From IMG/VR virus record IMGVR_UViG_3300005436_000501, positions 62,001-126,000 of that record: a DNA stretch of 64,000 bases. One strand, written 5' to 3'. The DNA comes from a virus. Below, one piece after another: positions 49,232 through 57,121 of this stretch (positions are counted from its first letter, which is position 1; each line of letters starts with the position of its first letter). The position numbers and the translations under genes were made by a program. The notes under the pieces were generated by a model that did no database searches, was not told where the DNA came from, and saw nothing but the letters and a program-made list of their open reading frames with translations.

Positions 49232-49273
49232 GCTTTCTCCTTCGTGGTGTGGGGCTCGCTTCCGAGCGTACGC

Positions 49274-49371
49274 GCATAGTATGCTCAACGCAAGACAGTC
49301 TTTCCGTAGTGCAATGAACCATCGGAGGTGGCTGTGCGGCCCACCGCGGCAAGTTGTATGCCCGGCGCATA
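49274..49371. promoter_or_regulatory. Two GCATA/TATGC dyads in the divergent XRE spacer
   Basis: GCATA-G-TATGC lies at 49274-49284 and TATGC-N5-GCATA at 49357-49371. The same half-site is used with two spacings, in the 175-base gap between the divergent regulators. The second sits at the expected -35 position for the rightward gene. A TACAGT -10 box at 49395-49400 puts transcription start at the ATG (leaderless). Confidence 0.55.
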
Positions 49372-49406
49372 TCGATCGTTGCCCGCCAGCGCGTTACAGT
49401 GCAGCC

Positions 49407-49883
49407 ATGGCCGCGCAAGACCAGGACACGGATGCCGCGTTCGTTGCATGGCTGCGGGACAGGGTCGAGGAACGCGGTTACGCCCTCGACGGTCGCGCCC
49501 GCCGTGCCGGCGGACAGTCGCTGCTGGCGGCCAAGGCCGGAGTCCCGCAGTCGGTGATCAGCCGCGCACTGAGCGGCCGGGGCAAGCCGTCGATCGAGAC
49601 GCTGATCGGTCTTGCGCACGCACTGGACACGGACGCCGCGGAGATGATGGAGCGTGCGGGTTACACGCGGCAGGCGCAGATCGTGCGCGCGGCCCGTTCG
49701 CGTGGCGGGGATGGGCTGGACGACGTACTCGACCGGATCGAGGCTTCCGGGCTGCCCGTGGGGGCGCGGCGGGAGCTTGCCAGCCAGTACCGCCGACGCT
49801 TGGCCCAGTTGGACGCGGACATTCTCGGGATGCTCGATGCCGTTCGCGCCAGCGTGGATCCGGTAGGCGCCGACAAGACCTGA
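49407..49883 (+). CDS. XRE-family regulator (rightward)
   Basis: 158 residues from ATG at 49407. Residues ~28-80 form a Cro/cI-type HTH: GQSLLAAKAGVPQSVISRAL, SGRGKPSIETLIGLAHALDT. The C-terminal half is helical (GLDDVLDRIEASGLPVGARR, DILGMLDAVRASVDPVG). It lacks a Shine-Dalgarno site, consistent with a leaderless mRNA as in many phage repressors. It precedes the replication ATPase gene and probably controls it and/or its divergent partner. Confidence 0.82.
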   Translation: MAAQDQDTDAAFVAWLRDRVEERGYALDGRARRAGGQSLLAAKAGVPQSVISRALSGRGKPSIETLIGLAHALDTDAAEMMERAGYTRQAQIVRAARSRGGDGLDDVLDRIEASGLPVGARRELASQYRRRLAQLDADILGMLDAVRASVDPVGADKT

Positions 49884-49896
49884 TTCTCCCCAGGCG

Positions 49897-50235
49897 GTGC
49901 GTGTGACCGCCCTGGACACGCAGTACGTCTCCGTGGCTGACGCCCCGTGCGGCTGGTCGGTCGCGTTCATGGTGCAGGTACTGCACGCCCACAGCCTCGA
50001 GATCGCGCAGCGCGAAGCCGACGCGCACGCGTACGGATACGCCGCCGGGCTCGAAGCGGGCCGCGCGCAGGCCGAAGCCGAGATGGACGCCTGGTGGGCC
50101 ATGCTCGCCCGCCGCATCAGAGCCGACGCCGACCGGATCCGCAGGCCGATACCCGAACCTGCGGCACGCCCGCAACCGGACGACGCCATGTGGTTCACGA
50201 ACGCCGAGTGGGCGAGCTGGGCGGGAACCCCGTGA
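49897..50235 (+). CDS. Small helical protein between regulator and RepA-like gene
   Basis: 112 residues from GTG at 49897 (GTG at 49903 equally possible). HAHSLEIAQREADAHAYGYA, GLEAGRAQAEAEMDAWWAML and MWFTNAEWASWAG. Helical with Ala/Glu-rich coil. Stop overlaps the RepA-like start by four bases, indicating translational coupling. Confidence 0.6.
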   Translation: MRVTALDTQYVSVADAPCGWSVAFMVQVLHAHSLEIAQREADAHAYGYAAGLEAGRAQAEAEMDAWWAMLARRIRADADRIRRPIPEPAARPQPDDAMWFTNAEWASWAGTP

Positions 50236-51473
50236 CCGACATCCTGTCCGCACAACCCGGCGACGCCCAGCAGTTGCGCGACCTCGGCTGGGACGAAGCC
50301 GACATCAGCCGCCACGCGCCCGAACCCGACGACGAACCCACCGGCGCCGACAGTTGGCGCCCCGTCGACCTCGGCCCGCTGCTCGACGGAAGCTACAACC
50401 CGCCCGTCCCCACAATCGGCAGACGCGACGACGGCGTAGGTCTGTTCTACCCGGGCCGTATCCACGCCCTCATCAGCGAACCCGAAGCAGGCAAGACCTG
50501 GTTCGCGTGCATGGTCAGCGCCTCGGAGATCGCGCAGGGGAACGAGGTCGTGTTCATCGACTTCGAAGACTCGGCGGCGGGCATCGTGCCGCGCCTGCTC
50601 GACCTCGGCGTGCCCGCGGAGTCGATCCGCGAACGGTTCGTCTACATCCAGCCCGACGCGGCACCAGGACTGGCTGGCATGGTGAGCCTTATGGAGGCGA
50701 TCACGTCGCGCACGAGCATCGTGTGGATCGACGGCGTCACCGAGGCCATGTCGCTGTACGGACTGAACCCGCAGGTCGACACCGAGGTCGCCGCGTTCGG
50801 CAAGCGCCTGATGAAGCCGATCGCCAAGACGGGCCCCGCGGTCGCGGTGCTCGACCATGTGGTCAAGAACCAGGATTCGCGCGGCCGGTGGGCCACCGGC
50901 TCGCAGCACAAGATCTCCGGCCTGAACGGCGCGGCGTACATCCTCACGAACGTGGACCGCTTCGGCGTGGGCTTGAAGGGCCGGTCGCGTGTGTCGGTGT
51001 CCAAGGACCGTCCCGGCCAGGTCCGGCGGCACTGCGTGCGCACGGAGTCGGTGCCCGGCGGCTGGCCGTTCGGAGACATGGTCATCGACTCGCGGCCCGG
51101 CGGGGTGCTCGCCCACCTGTACCCGCCGCCCGAGCGCGCCGCGGCGGCCAGCGCGGACGACGGGCCGCGCCTGCCGCAGGAGGTGATGGAGAAGGTCTCC
51201 AGGCTCTTGGAGGACGCACCCGAGGGGCTGAGCAAGAACGCGGTCGAGACGATGCTCGGCGGTTACGTCAAGAAGGTGCGCACGGCGATCGAACTGCTGG
51301 ACCGGGCCGGCTTCATCGCTGCGAAGGCGGGTGGCGTGGGCAAGCCGACGATCTGCCATTCGGTGCGCCCGTACCGCGTCGGCGCGGACACCTCGGCTAC
51401 CTCGGCTATACCTCGTCTGGACCTCGGCGCAGACGAGGCCGACCCAACCTCGGCTACCTCGGCTCCCCTTTAG
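50232..51473 (+). CDS. RecA-fold RepA-like ATPase/helicase
   Basis: 413 residues from GTG at 50232. AAA_25/RepA-type motifs: Walker A ALISEPEAGKTWFACM at about 78-93, Walker B TSIVWIDGVTEAM at about 165, and a conserved AVAVLDHVVKNQDSRGRWAT (D-H motif) with a GSQHK turn. A C-terminal winged-helix-like segment (GLSKNAVETMLGGYVKKVRT, AIELLDRAGFIAAK) follows. Related hexameric RepA helicases unwind plasmid origins. The last ~40 codons are repetitive (ATSAT...) because they overlay a DNA repeat array, and the stop lies in the loop of a 15-bp perfect palindrome. Probably the replication helicase or initiator of this element. Confidence 0.78.
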   Translation: MTDILSAQPGDAQQLRDLGWDEADISRHAPEPDDEPTGADSWRPVDLGPLLDGSYNPPVPTIGRRDDGVGLFYPGRIHALISEPEAGKTWFACMVSASEIAQGNEVVFIDFEDSAAGIVPRLLDLGVPAESIRERFVYIQPDAAPGLAGMVSLMEAITSRTSIVWIDGVTEAMSLYGLNPQVDTEVAAFGKRLMKPIAKTGPAVAVLDHVVKNQDSRGRWATGSQHKISGLNGAAYILTNVDRFGVGLKGRSRVSVSKDRPGQVRRHCVRTESVPGGWPFGDMVIDSRPGGVLAHLYPPPERAAAASADDGPRLPQEVMEKVSRLLEDAPEGLSKNAVETMLGGYVKKVRTAIELLDRAGFIAAKAGGVGKPTICHSVRPYRVGADTSATSAIPRLDLGADEADPTSATSAPL

Positions 51474-51531
51474 GGGAGCCGAGGTACGCAGACGAGGTCG
51501 GCGCTCCCCGAAGACGAAGGCGACCTCGTCT
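51390..51531. repeat. Iteron-like ACCTCGKCT array with palindrome
   Basis: Direct copies of ACCTCGGCT begin at 51390, 51399, 51447 and 51456, and related copies (ACCTCGTCT/ACCTCGGCG) at 51410, 51421 and 51523. Inverted copies are at 51478-51486 and 51490-51498. The perfect palindrome TACCTCGGCTCCCCT-TT-AGGGGAGCCGAGGTA spans 51455-51486 and contains the TAG stop of the RepA-like gene. Such arrays next to a replication ATPase are typical of plasmid origins. Confidence 0.6.
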
Positions 51532-51560
51532 AGATCTCTCAACGACCGAAAGGACGACCC

Positions 51561-51833
51561 ATGGACGACCTGCCACGCTCGATCACCGACCACCTCGCCG
51601 GGCACCGCGACGCCGCAGCGTTCACCCGCACGATCCTGGCCAGCCAGCCCGAGCAGGCGCTCGCACTGTGGCTGGCGCTCGACGGCGACGAACGGTTCGA
51701 ACTGGTCGCCGCGCTCGCCGCCCAGTCGGCCGGCTACCTGTCGATGCTGCTGGGCAGCGAGGAGGCGGCGGTCGAGGTCCTCGACTCTGTCGCGGTCAGG
51801 CTGGCGCTCAAACGCGAGACCGGAGGCGAGTGA
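51561..51833 (+). CDS. Small acidic helical protein
   Basis: 90 residues (MDDLPRSITDHLAGHRDAAA, QALALWLALDGDERFELVAA, EEAAVEVLDSVAVRLALKRE). Helical and acidic, no motif. It follows the repeat array, so transcription must pass it. Confidence 0.6.
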   Translation: MDDLPRSITDHLAGHRDAAAFTRTILASQPEQALALWLALDGDERFELVAALAAQSAGYLSMLLGSEEAAVEVLDSVAVRLALKRETGGE

Positions 51834-51951
51834 CGCACTACGGGTGTGGCGGCCCTGTCGGCCGGCGGAATGGATTCCGGCCGAACCGCTATCCGCCGTC
51901 GAAGTGAAGTAGGTACGGTGTCGGTGGGTGGCTACTGAAGGAGTTCCGGGG

Positions 51952-52239
51952 ATGCAGGACGAACCGCGCAGCGAGCCGACGCTCGCGCAGGTGCTCGCCG
52001 CAGTCGAGGCGCTGGCCGCACAGGCCGGGCGCATCGACGGCAAGCTCGACGCGCTGAATACCGCAGTCGGCGAGATGAACGAACGCGTCGAGCACGTCGA
52101 GGCGATGCTCGACCAGGTCGGGGAAGACGTGGTCGCGGTCAAGGTCAACCAAGGGTTCACCGACCGGCACATCGCGGACTTCCAAACCTGGGCGCGCCGC
52201 CACCAGGGCAACCCGAACGCGCACGGCACTGCGGCCTGA
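51952..52239 (+). CDS. Coiled-coil protein A
   Basis: 95 residues from ATG at 51952 (GGAG site; a GTG at 51928 would be upstream of that site). SEPTLAQVLAAVEALAAQAG, IDGKLDALNTAVGEMNERVE is a heptad-repeat coil. It is a paralogue of the next gene (shared EPT..VLAAV.ALAA start). Similar small coils occur after replication genes in Streptomyces plasmids; function unknown. Confidence 0.6.
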   Translation: MQDEPRSEPTLAQVLAAVEALAAQAGRIDGKLDALNTAVGEMNERVEHVEAMLDQVGEDVVAVKVNQGFTDRHIADFQTWARRHQGNPNAHGTAA

Positions 52240-52251
52240 GAGGGGAGCGGG

Positions 52252-52695
52252 ATGAGCGAGCCGACGATCGGCGACGTGCTGGCCGCAGTGCAGGCACTGG
52301 CAGCGAAACTCGACGCGCAGGGCGAGACCCTGGCCGGGCACGGGCTCGCACTCGAAGCACTGAACACGAAGGTCGACGCGCAGGGTGCCACGCTGACCGG
52401 GCACAGCCAGGCACTGAAAACCCTCGCGTTCAACTTCGCCGCCCGCGCCGAGCTGGACGAATCCCGCCACGCCGAGGTCACCCAGGCGCTCGAAGCGCTC
52501 GCGGACCTCGCCCACACCCACCACGCGCAACTCGCCGGGCTGCCCGAGGACATCGGCGGCGACATCCGCGCGGCCGAGGCGCGGGTCACCTCCCGGCTCG
52601 AGGACCTGCGGCGCGCGGTGCACGCGCTGAAGACCGACTTCGTGCGGCACACCAACGACCCGCACGCGCACCACCGGCACGGCAACGCGGCCTGA
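52252..52695 (+). CDS. Coiled-coil protein B
   Basis: 147 residues (EPTIGDVLAAVQALAAKLDA). Repeated units LDAQGETLAGHGLALEALNT and VDAQGATLTGHSQALKTLAF make a tandem coil. A His-rich tail ends it (HTNDPHAHHRHGNAA). It lies 13 bases after its shorter paralogue, probably a tandem duplication. Confidence 0.6.
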   Translation: MSEPTIGDVLAAVQALAAKLDAQGETLAGHGLALEALNTKVDAQGATLTGHSQALKTLAFNFAARAELDESRHAEVTQALEALADLAHTHHAQLAGLPEDIGGDIRAAEARVTSRLEDLRRAVHALKTDFVRHTNDPHAHHRHGNAA

Positions 52696-52808
52696 CCCGG
52701 CCCGAACCCGTTCTTGCGCTCCACGCGATTCAGTACATTGGTTGTGTCCGGCGCATTCGATGATGCGGCGGTGCAGCGGCAGTGCAGTGCCTGAGGCGGG
52801 CGGCCGGA

Positions 52809-53492
52809 ATGGTTGTGGTGGAGAAGTGGACCGGTGAGCGCGCCTGCCTGCTGCAAGCCGCTCTGCGCGCCACGAACGAATCGTTCGCGCACAGGTTGGG
52901 GATCGCGGTGCGCACCGTGGCGGCCTGGCACGCGGACCCCGCACTGGTACCGCGCGGCGAGGTGCAGGCGATCCTCGACACCGCCCTGGAGCAGGCCCCG
53001 GACGCCGCGATCCAGCGGTTCGAGGCGCTGCTGTTCACCCCGCTGCCGTCCTTCAAGCCCCCGGCCACTCAGCGCGGCCACGCCCAGCCCCTGACGGTCG
53101 CTGTGGCGGTCGTGCGCCGAGGCGACAGCGTGCTGCTCGTGTGCAGGCGCGGCGGCGAGGGCGGCGGTCTGCGGTGGCAGTTCCCCGCCGGTGTCGTGAA
53201 GCCCGGCGCGGACCCGGCCGCGGTCGCCGTCGCGGAGACCCTGGGCGAGACCGGCGTGCACGCCGCGGTCGCCCGACCACTGGGCCGACGTGTGCATCCG
53301 CTGACCGGGGTCGTGTGCGAGTACCTGCTGTGCGACTACCTGACCGGGGACGCACGCAACGCCGACGAACTGGAGAACCTGGACGTCGCGTGGGCGCCCG
53401 TCGGTAGCCTGGGCAGGTTCATCCCGCCCGAGACCGTGTATCCGCCGATCCTCGACGCCCTGGAGATGCCCCGTGACCGAGCCGACGACTGA
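52809..53492 (+). CDS. HTH-Nudix fusion with degenerate Nudix box (Pif-like)
   Basis: 227 residues from ATG at 52809 (an ATG at 52782 is possible but has no site). Residues ~15-75 form an HTH of phage-repressor style (TNESFAHRLGIAVRTVAAWH). The C-terminal ~150 residues have a Nudix fold (LTVAVAVVRRGDSVLLVCRR, GLRWQFPAGVVKPGADPAAV), but the Nudix box is altered: Glu after G-x5 is Ala, the Arg of REUxEExGU is Ala and the next Glu pair is GE. Catalysis may be weak or absent. pSAM2 Pif, a Nudix protein, blocks redundant transfer; this and the next gene could give similar immunity. Confidence 0.7.
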   Translation: MVVVEKWTGERACLLQAALRATNESFAHRLGIAVRTVAAWHADPALVPRGEVQAILDTALEQAPDAAIQRFEALLFTPLPSFKPPATQRGHAQPLTVAVAVVRRGDSVLLVCRRGGEGGGLRWQFPAGVVKPGADPAAVAVAETLGETGVHAAVARPLGRRVHPLTGVVCEYLLCDYLTGDARNADELENLDVAWAPVGSLGRFIPPETVYPPILDALEMPRDRADD

Positions 53493-53892
53493 GTCCGCGG
53501 CCAAGCCGCCGATCGCCGCCGCGGTCATCGTCAAGGACGGCCGGGTGCTCATGGTGCGCCGCAGGGTCGCCGAAGGGACGCTGTCGTGGCAGTTCCCGGC
53601 CGGGGCGGTCGAGGCGGGGGAGAACGCGGCGGACGCGGCGGTGCGCGAAACCGCCGAAGAGACCGGGCTGAAGGTGTGGGCCGCAGAGTTTCTCGGGCAG
53701 AGGCTGCATCCCGCGACCGGGCGCCGCATGACGTACGTCGCGTGCGACGTCCTCGACGGGGAAGCCGTGGTCGGGGATCCCGAGGAGTTGGACGCGGTCG
53801 AGTGGGTGGACGCCGCGCGGCTGGCCGAGCTCGTGCCGCTCGGGTTCTTCGCCCCGGTGCAGGCGTACCTCGACGAGGCGCTCGCCGTCTGA
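53473..53892 (+). CDS. Nudix hydrolase
   Basis: 139 residues overlapping the HTH-Nudix gene by 20 bases. The full Nudix box is present: GAVEAGENAADAAVRETAEE (ending ETGL), preceded by LSWQFPA. Substrates are nucleoside diphosphate-X compounds. Together with the degenerate copy upstream this suggests duplication and divergence of an active and a regulatory form. A role in transfer or superinfection exclusion, by analogy with pSAM2 pif, is inference. Confidence 0.85.
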   Translation: MTEPTTESAAKPPIAAAVIVKDGRVLMVRRRVAEGTLSWQFPAGAVEAGENAADAAVRETAEETGLKVWAAEFLGQRLHPATGRRMTYVACDVLDGEAVVGDPEELDAVEWVDAARLAELVPLGFFAPVQAYLDEALAV

Positions 53893-53908
53893 GCCCGGCC
53901 GCCGGTCA

Positions 53909-54235
53909 TCATGCGGCGCCGGCCCACTGGTCGTAGACGTACAGGTACGCGCCGTGCTGCCCGGTGGGCGCCTGGTAGATGATTTTGCCGGCGGGCAGCG
54001 CCACCATGAGATCGGCGGCGATCAGCTCCGCGGCCTGCTGCGTGTCGTGGCCCGCGAGCAGGGTGATGTATGCGCCGCGGGAGCCGTCCGGATTCTCGCG
54101 CACGCTCGACGCGGTGGGCCGGTAGCCCGCCGCCCAGTCGTCGCGCTGGGTGAGCCGTGCCAAGCCTACAGCGGTCAGCCGGCCGGGGGCCTCGGCGAGC
54201 GCGAGGCGCTGCGCCGCGCGGGCGCGCCGGCTCAC
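53909..54235 (-). CDS. Last gene of the leftward small-gene operon
   Basis: 108 residues (VGLARLTQRDDWAAGYRPTA, GSRGAYITLLAGHDTQQAAE, GQHGAYLYVYDQWAGAA). Mixed alpha/beta with paired GAY strands. No family recognised. Converges with the Nudix operon across a 16-base gap with no visible terminator. Confidence 0.55.
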   Translation of the reverse strand: MSRRARAAQRLALAEAPGRLTAVGLARLTQRDDWAAGYRPTASSVRENPDGSRGAYITLLAGHDTQQAAELIAADLMVALPAGKIIYQAPTGQHGAYLYVYDQWAGAA

Positions 54236-54435
54236 CGCCGGTCGCCGTCCCGCCCGGGCCCGTCGCCGAGCAGCGCCCGCACGTCCGCGCTGATCTCCCG
54301 CGCCATCTGCACCGCCGCGTCCAGTTCCAGCGCCAGCGAGTCGGCGCGCGCGGCGAGGTCGCGCACGGTGTCGGCGAGCAGCGGCTCACCGTGTTTGCGC
54401 AGGAACTGCTCGGCCTGGGTCAGCAGATCCGTCAT
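54232..54435 (-). CDS. Small helical protein
   Basis: 67 residues (MTDLLTQAEQFLRKHGEPLL, LALELDAAVQMAREISADVR). Helical; overlaps both neighbours by four bases. Unknown. Confidence 0.55.
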   Translation of the reverse strand: MTDLLTQAEQFLRKHGEPLLADTVRDLAARADSLALELDAAVQMAREISADVRALLGDGPGRDGDRR

Positions 54436-54875
54436 CGGATCGCCGCCAGCATCAGCGCGGACACCAGCAGCGCCCCGTGGTGCAGCGCCTGGTCGGCAAG
54501 GTACATGCCGCTCACTCCGCCGGAGTTGAGGTCCGCGAAGCCCCGCTTGCGGGTGTGGACCAGGATCCAGCGCACCGGCCAGCGCCGGTCCAACAGCGCG
54601 TGCGTCCCCGCGGACCACACGGTCGCGAGCACCGCACCGAGCGCGGTGATGTGCAGCGGCAGCAGCCACCACACCAGCGCCGTGAGCGCGATCAGGGTGA
54701 CGTGGTAGGCGGCGACGTGCCGCAGGTTCGCCAGCCAGCCCGTAGCGCCCGGGGATGCCTTCGTTAGGGCCTGGGCGTGGGTCTGTCCGGTGACGTGGTC
54801 GGCGAGGTTGTGCGCGACCAGCAGCAGCGGCAGTGTCGCGGCGAACGTGAGCAGGGACTGCGGATCGGCGGTCAC
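54432..54875 (-). CDS. DUF3307-like membrane protein
   Basis: 147 residues with four hydrophobic helices. LLLVAHNLADHVTGQTHAQA contains the conserved H..AD....Q pattern of DUF3307, followed by LRHVAAYHVTLIALTALVWW and WILVHTRKRGFADLNSGGVS. DUF3307 proteins are of unknown function. In this operon it is the only membrane protein. Confidence 0.65.
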   Translation of the reverse strand: MTADPQSLLTFAATLPLLLVAHNLADHVTGQTHAQALTKASPGATGWLANLRHVAAYHVTLIALTALVWWLLPLHITALGAVLATVWSAGTHALLDRRWPVRWILVHTRKRGFADLNSGGVSGMYLADQALHHGALLVSALMLAAIR

Positions 54876-55228
54876 CGGGTCACCTTCATCCGGTTGGGCG
54901 CGTTGATGACCAGCGCCAGGGCGGGTTCGGCGGCCGCGGTCAGGCTGGAGAAGACCCCGGTGCGCGCGTCGTCGATCAGCAGGCGGTCGTGCCCGGGGTG
55001 GGTGCGGCGCAGGTGCTCGGCGAGCAGGAAGGCGCGGTATTCGGGGTCGTCGACCTCCACGTCGGCGCGCAGTGTGCGGCAGGTGCAGGTCAGGCGTATT
55101 TCGCCCGGGGTGTGGTGGCTGATGGTCGCGACCGGCGGCGGCCCGGGCTCGATCGCGGCGGGCTTGGCGGGCACCTGCACCATGACGGGGTCGGCGCCCA
55201 GCGGTACGCGGATCGCGCAGGACGGCAT
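54872..55228 (-). CDS. Unknown protein with Cys pair
   Basis: 118 residues (PSCAIRVPLGADPVMVQVPA, EIRLTCTCRTLRADVEVDDP, LLAEHLRRTHPGHDRLLIDD). The middle holds TCTC and the next segment HLRRTH, so a zinc-finger-like fold is possible. Overlaps neighbours by 4 and 1 bases. Confidence 0.55.
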   Translation of the reverse strand: MPSCAIRVPLGADPVMVQVPAKPAAIEPGPPPVATISHHTPGEIRLTCTCRTLRADVEVDDPEYRAFLLAEHLRRTHPGHDRLLIDDARTGVFSSLTAAAEPALALVINAPNRMKVTR

Positions 55229-55671
55229 CAGGCGGCCCGCCCGACGGTGGGCGCGGGCTCCGAACGGGTCGCGCGGCGGGAGCGCAACCGGTTGACCGTG
55301 TCGGGCGCGAAACTCAGCGCCTCGGGCCGGTCCAGCAGCGAGCCCAGGATCTGGAAATACTGCGCGGCACCGAACCCGAACCGGTCGCGGACCGCAGCCT
55401 CGCACGCGTCCGCGTCGTCGAAACGCGGCGCGCGCCCGGCGAACGCGAGCACGGCGCGCTCGATGCGGGTCAGCGCGCCCAGGCGTACGACCCCGGACCC
55501 GCGCACGGCGAGCACCGCGGCCACGAAATCGGCCAGCGACGTGCCCTGGAGCCCCTTTCGCCGGTCTGTGATGTCCCGGCGCTCGAGGCGGTCGAGCCAC
55601 GCGTCGTAGTACGCCCGGTCGCCCGCCGCCCGGGTGATGTCGGGCGCCTGGCGTGGTCGGCCCATCACCAT
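55228..55671 (-). CDS. DUF3263-like DNA-binding protein
   Basis: 147 residues from ATG at 55671 (GTG at 55674 possible). The C-terminal ~85 residues match the DUF3263 pattern: LGALTRIERAVLAFAGRAPR, CEAAVRDRFGFGAAQYFQIL and GSLLDRPEALSFAPDTVNRL. This HTH-like domain occurs in actinobacterial regulators and phages. It may be the regulator of the small-gene operon. Confidence 0.7.
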   Translation of the reverse strand: MVMGRPRQAPDITRAAGDRAYYDAWLDRLERRDITDRRKGLQGTSLADFVAAVLAVRGSGVVRLGALTRIERAVLAFAGRAPRFDDADACEAAVRDRFGFGAAQYFQILGSLLDRPEALSFAPDTVNRLRSRRATRSEPAPTVGRAA

Positions 55672-55949
55672 CACGCACCCGCCTTCGGGTCGTCGCCGTT
55701 GTCGAGGATGTACGCCGCGCCGGCCCGCCAGGCGTCGCTGAGCGCCCCGTCGAGGGCTTGGCCGAGCGGGGAGCCCGCAGCGGCCCCCAGGCGCCGCAGC
55801 AGGCCCGCCACGGCCCCACGGCGTGCGCGCTCGGCCTCCGGAGTCCCGGCGGCGTCCACGGCGCCGCAGCGGGCTTGTGGGGCGTCGGGTGTGGCGACGG
55901 GGCGGAGGTGGGTGCGGGTGTCGGGCACCGCACGCAACCGGGCGGCCAT
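55671..55949 (-). CDS. Small Ala/Arg-rich protein
   Basis: 92 residues from ATG at 55949 (GTG at 55952 also possible). DAAGTPEAERARRGAVAGLL, GSPLGQALDGALSDAWRAGA. Helical C-terminal half. Unknown. Confidence 0.5.
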   Translation of the reverse strand: MAARLRAVPDTRTHLRPVATPDAPQARCGAVDAAGTPEAERARRGAVAGLLRRLGAAAGSPLGQALDGALSDAWRAGAAYILDNGDDPKAGA

Positions 55950-56293
55950 CACACGCCCACCGTTCCGCGCAAGGCCTCGGCCGTGTAGAACCCGGCCATC
56001 TGGTCGCCGTCGGCGATCGCGTCATAGGCGAGCAGCGCCATCGCGAGCGGCCGGATCTGGTCGCGGTCCAGGCTGATACTGGTCAGCCCCGCGATCAGGT
56101 TCAGGCGCGTGCCCTCGCTCGCGCGGGTCAGGAACAGCACGGCCAGGTCCACGGCGTCGGGGCTGGCGTGGCGTTCGCCGAAGTCGAGCTCGAGGGTGCC
56201 GCTGAAGCAGGCGCCGTCGTAGCCGGGGTCGTGGGGGTCCAGCGGGTGGCTGGTGCACCACGCGGCGTGCGGGCCGGGCTGCAGCGGGCTCAC
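55949..56293 (-). CDS. Unknown small protein
   Basis: 114 residues from GTG at 56293. WCTSHPLDPHDPGYDGACFS, GTLELDFGERHASPDAVDLA, GLTSISLDRDQIRPLAMALL. Cys/His pair near the N-terminus and a helical body. A similar WC..H....C.G layout is seen in other Streptomyces plasmid and AICE proteins. Function unknown. Confidence 0.55.
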   Translation of the reverse strand: MSPLQPGPHAAWCTSHPLDPHDPGYDGACFSGTLELDFGERHASPDAVDLAVLFLTRASEGTRLNLIAGLTSISLDRDQIRPLAMALLAYDAIADGDQMAGFYTAEALRGTVGV

Positions 56294-56610
56294 GGCGTCC
56301 ACGCCCCGGGCAGTTCCTGCCGTGCGCGGTCCAGTGATTCGCCGACGGGGCTGAGCCGTTCGCTCGCCCTGATCAGGTGCGTGGCGATCAGGGCGCGGGC
56401 GGCGGCGTTCAGGCCGGGCACCCGGTGGAGTGTCTCGGTGAGGTGGTCGAGCAGGTCGCCCAGGGCGGTGATCAGGTTGTCGTCGCCGGTGCCGTTGAGG
56501 GTGCGCAGCAGCGCGGCGAGGTCGTCGGGGGTGGCGGGCTGCCAGGTGGCGGCGTCGCGGAGCCTGGTCAGGGCGGGGGCGAGGATCGGGTGGGGGGTGT
56601 GCTCGCTCAT
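56290..56610 (-). CDS. Small helical protein
   Basis: 106 residues (DDLAALLRTLNGTGDDNLIT, LGDLLDHLTETLHRVPGLNA, TERASERLSP-type end). Strongly helical. Overlaps both neighbours by four bases. Unknown. Confidence 0.55.
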   Translation of the reverse strand: MSEHTPHPILAPALTRLRDAATWQPATPDDLAALLRTLNGTGDDNLITALGDLLDHLTETLHRVPGLNAAARALIATHLIRASERLSPVGESLDRARQELPGAWTP

Positions 56611-56912
56611 CGCGGTCCGTCCCATCCGGCGGCCGAGGCGTTGCTCGACGCGGTGGGCCCGGGGCCGGCCGGGACGGGCCGCAGGAGCGCCTGCATCTCG
56701 TCGGCCAGGACCCAGCGGGCGCGTTCCCCGTGCGGGCCGTGCGCGGTGATGTGCGCGAGCGCGGGCAGCGCGGTCTCGTCCAGGGCGGTTTCGGTCACGG
56801 TGTGCCAGGCGCCGAACAGCGGCAGCAGGTCCCCGGGCTTGACGTCGCGGGCCGGGACACTGAGCGGCGTGAAACCGGCGGGGTCCACGGCGACGGGGGT
56901 GTCGGTGTTCAT
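56607..56912 (-). CDS. Small beta-rich protein
   Basis: 101 residues (VDPAGFTPLSVPARDVKPGD, LLPLFGAWHTVTETALDETA, HGERARWVLADEMQALLRPV). The phrase V.PGD followed by strands resembles a short SH3-like or Hint-like barrel. Unknown. Confidence 0.55.
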   Translation of the reverse strand: MNTDTPVAVDPAGFTPLSVPARDVKPGDLLPLFGAWHTVTETALDETALPALAHITAHGPHGERARWVLADEMQALLRPVPAGPGPTASSNASAAGWDGPR

Positions 56913-57121
56913 CGCGCTGCTCCGTTCCGGGTGGGGGTGAGCTCGATCGCGAGCCTCGCCCACGCGTACGACTGGGCCAGCGGCCCGCCGGGCATCGCCC
57001 GGATCTCGGCGATACGCCGCGCGGTTTCCTGCTGGCGGGCGCGGCGGTCCGCGAGGGAGCTTTCCGCGGCGGCGGCCAGAGCCGCGGCGATACCGGCGGG
57101 GACGGGCTGCTGCGGGTTCAC
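56909..57121 (-). CDS. Small helical protein
   Basis: 70 residues from GTG at 57121, four-base overlap. GIAAALAAAAESSLADRRAR, QQETARRIAEIRAMPGGPLA. Helical. Unknown. Confidence 0.5.
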   Translation of the reverse strand: MNPQQPVPAGIAAALAAAAESSLADRRARQQETARRIAEIRAMPGGPLAQSYAWARLAIELTPTRNGAAR

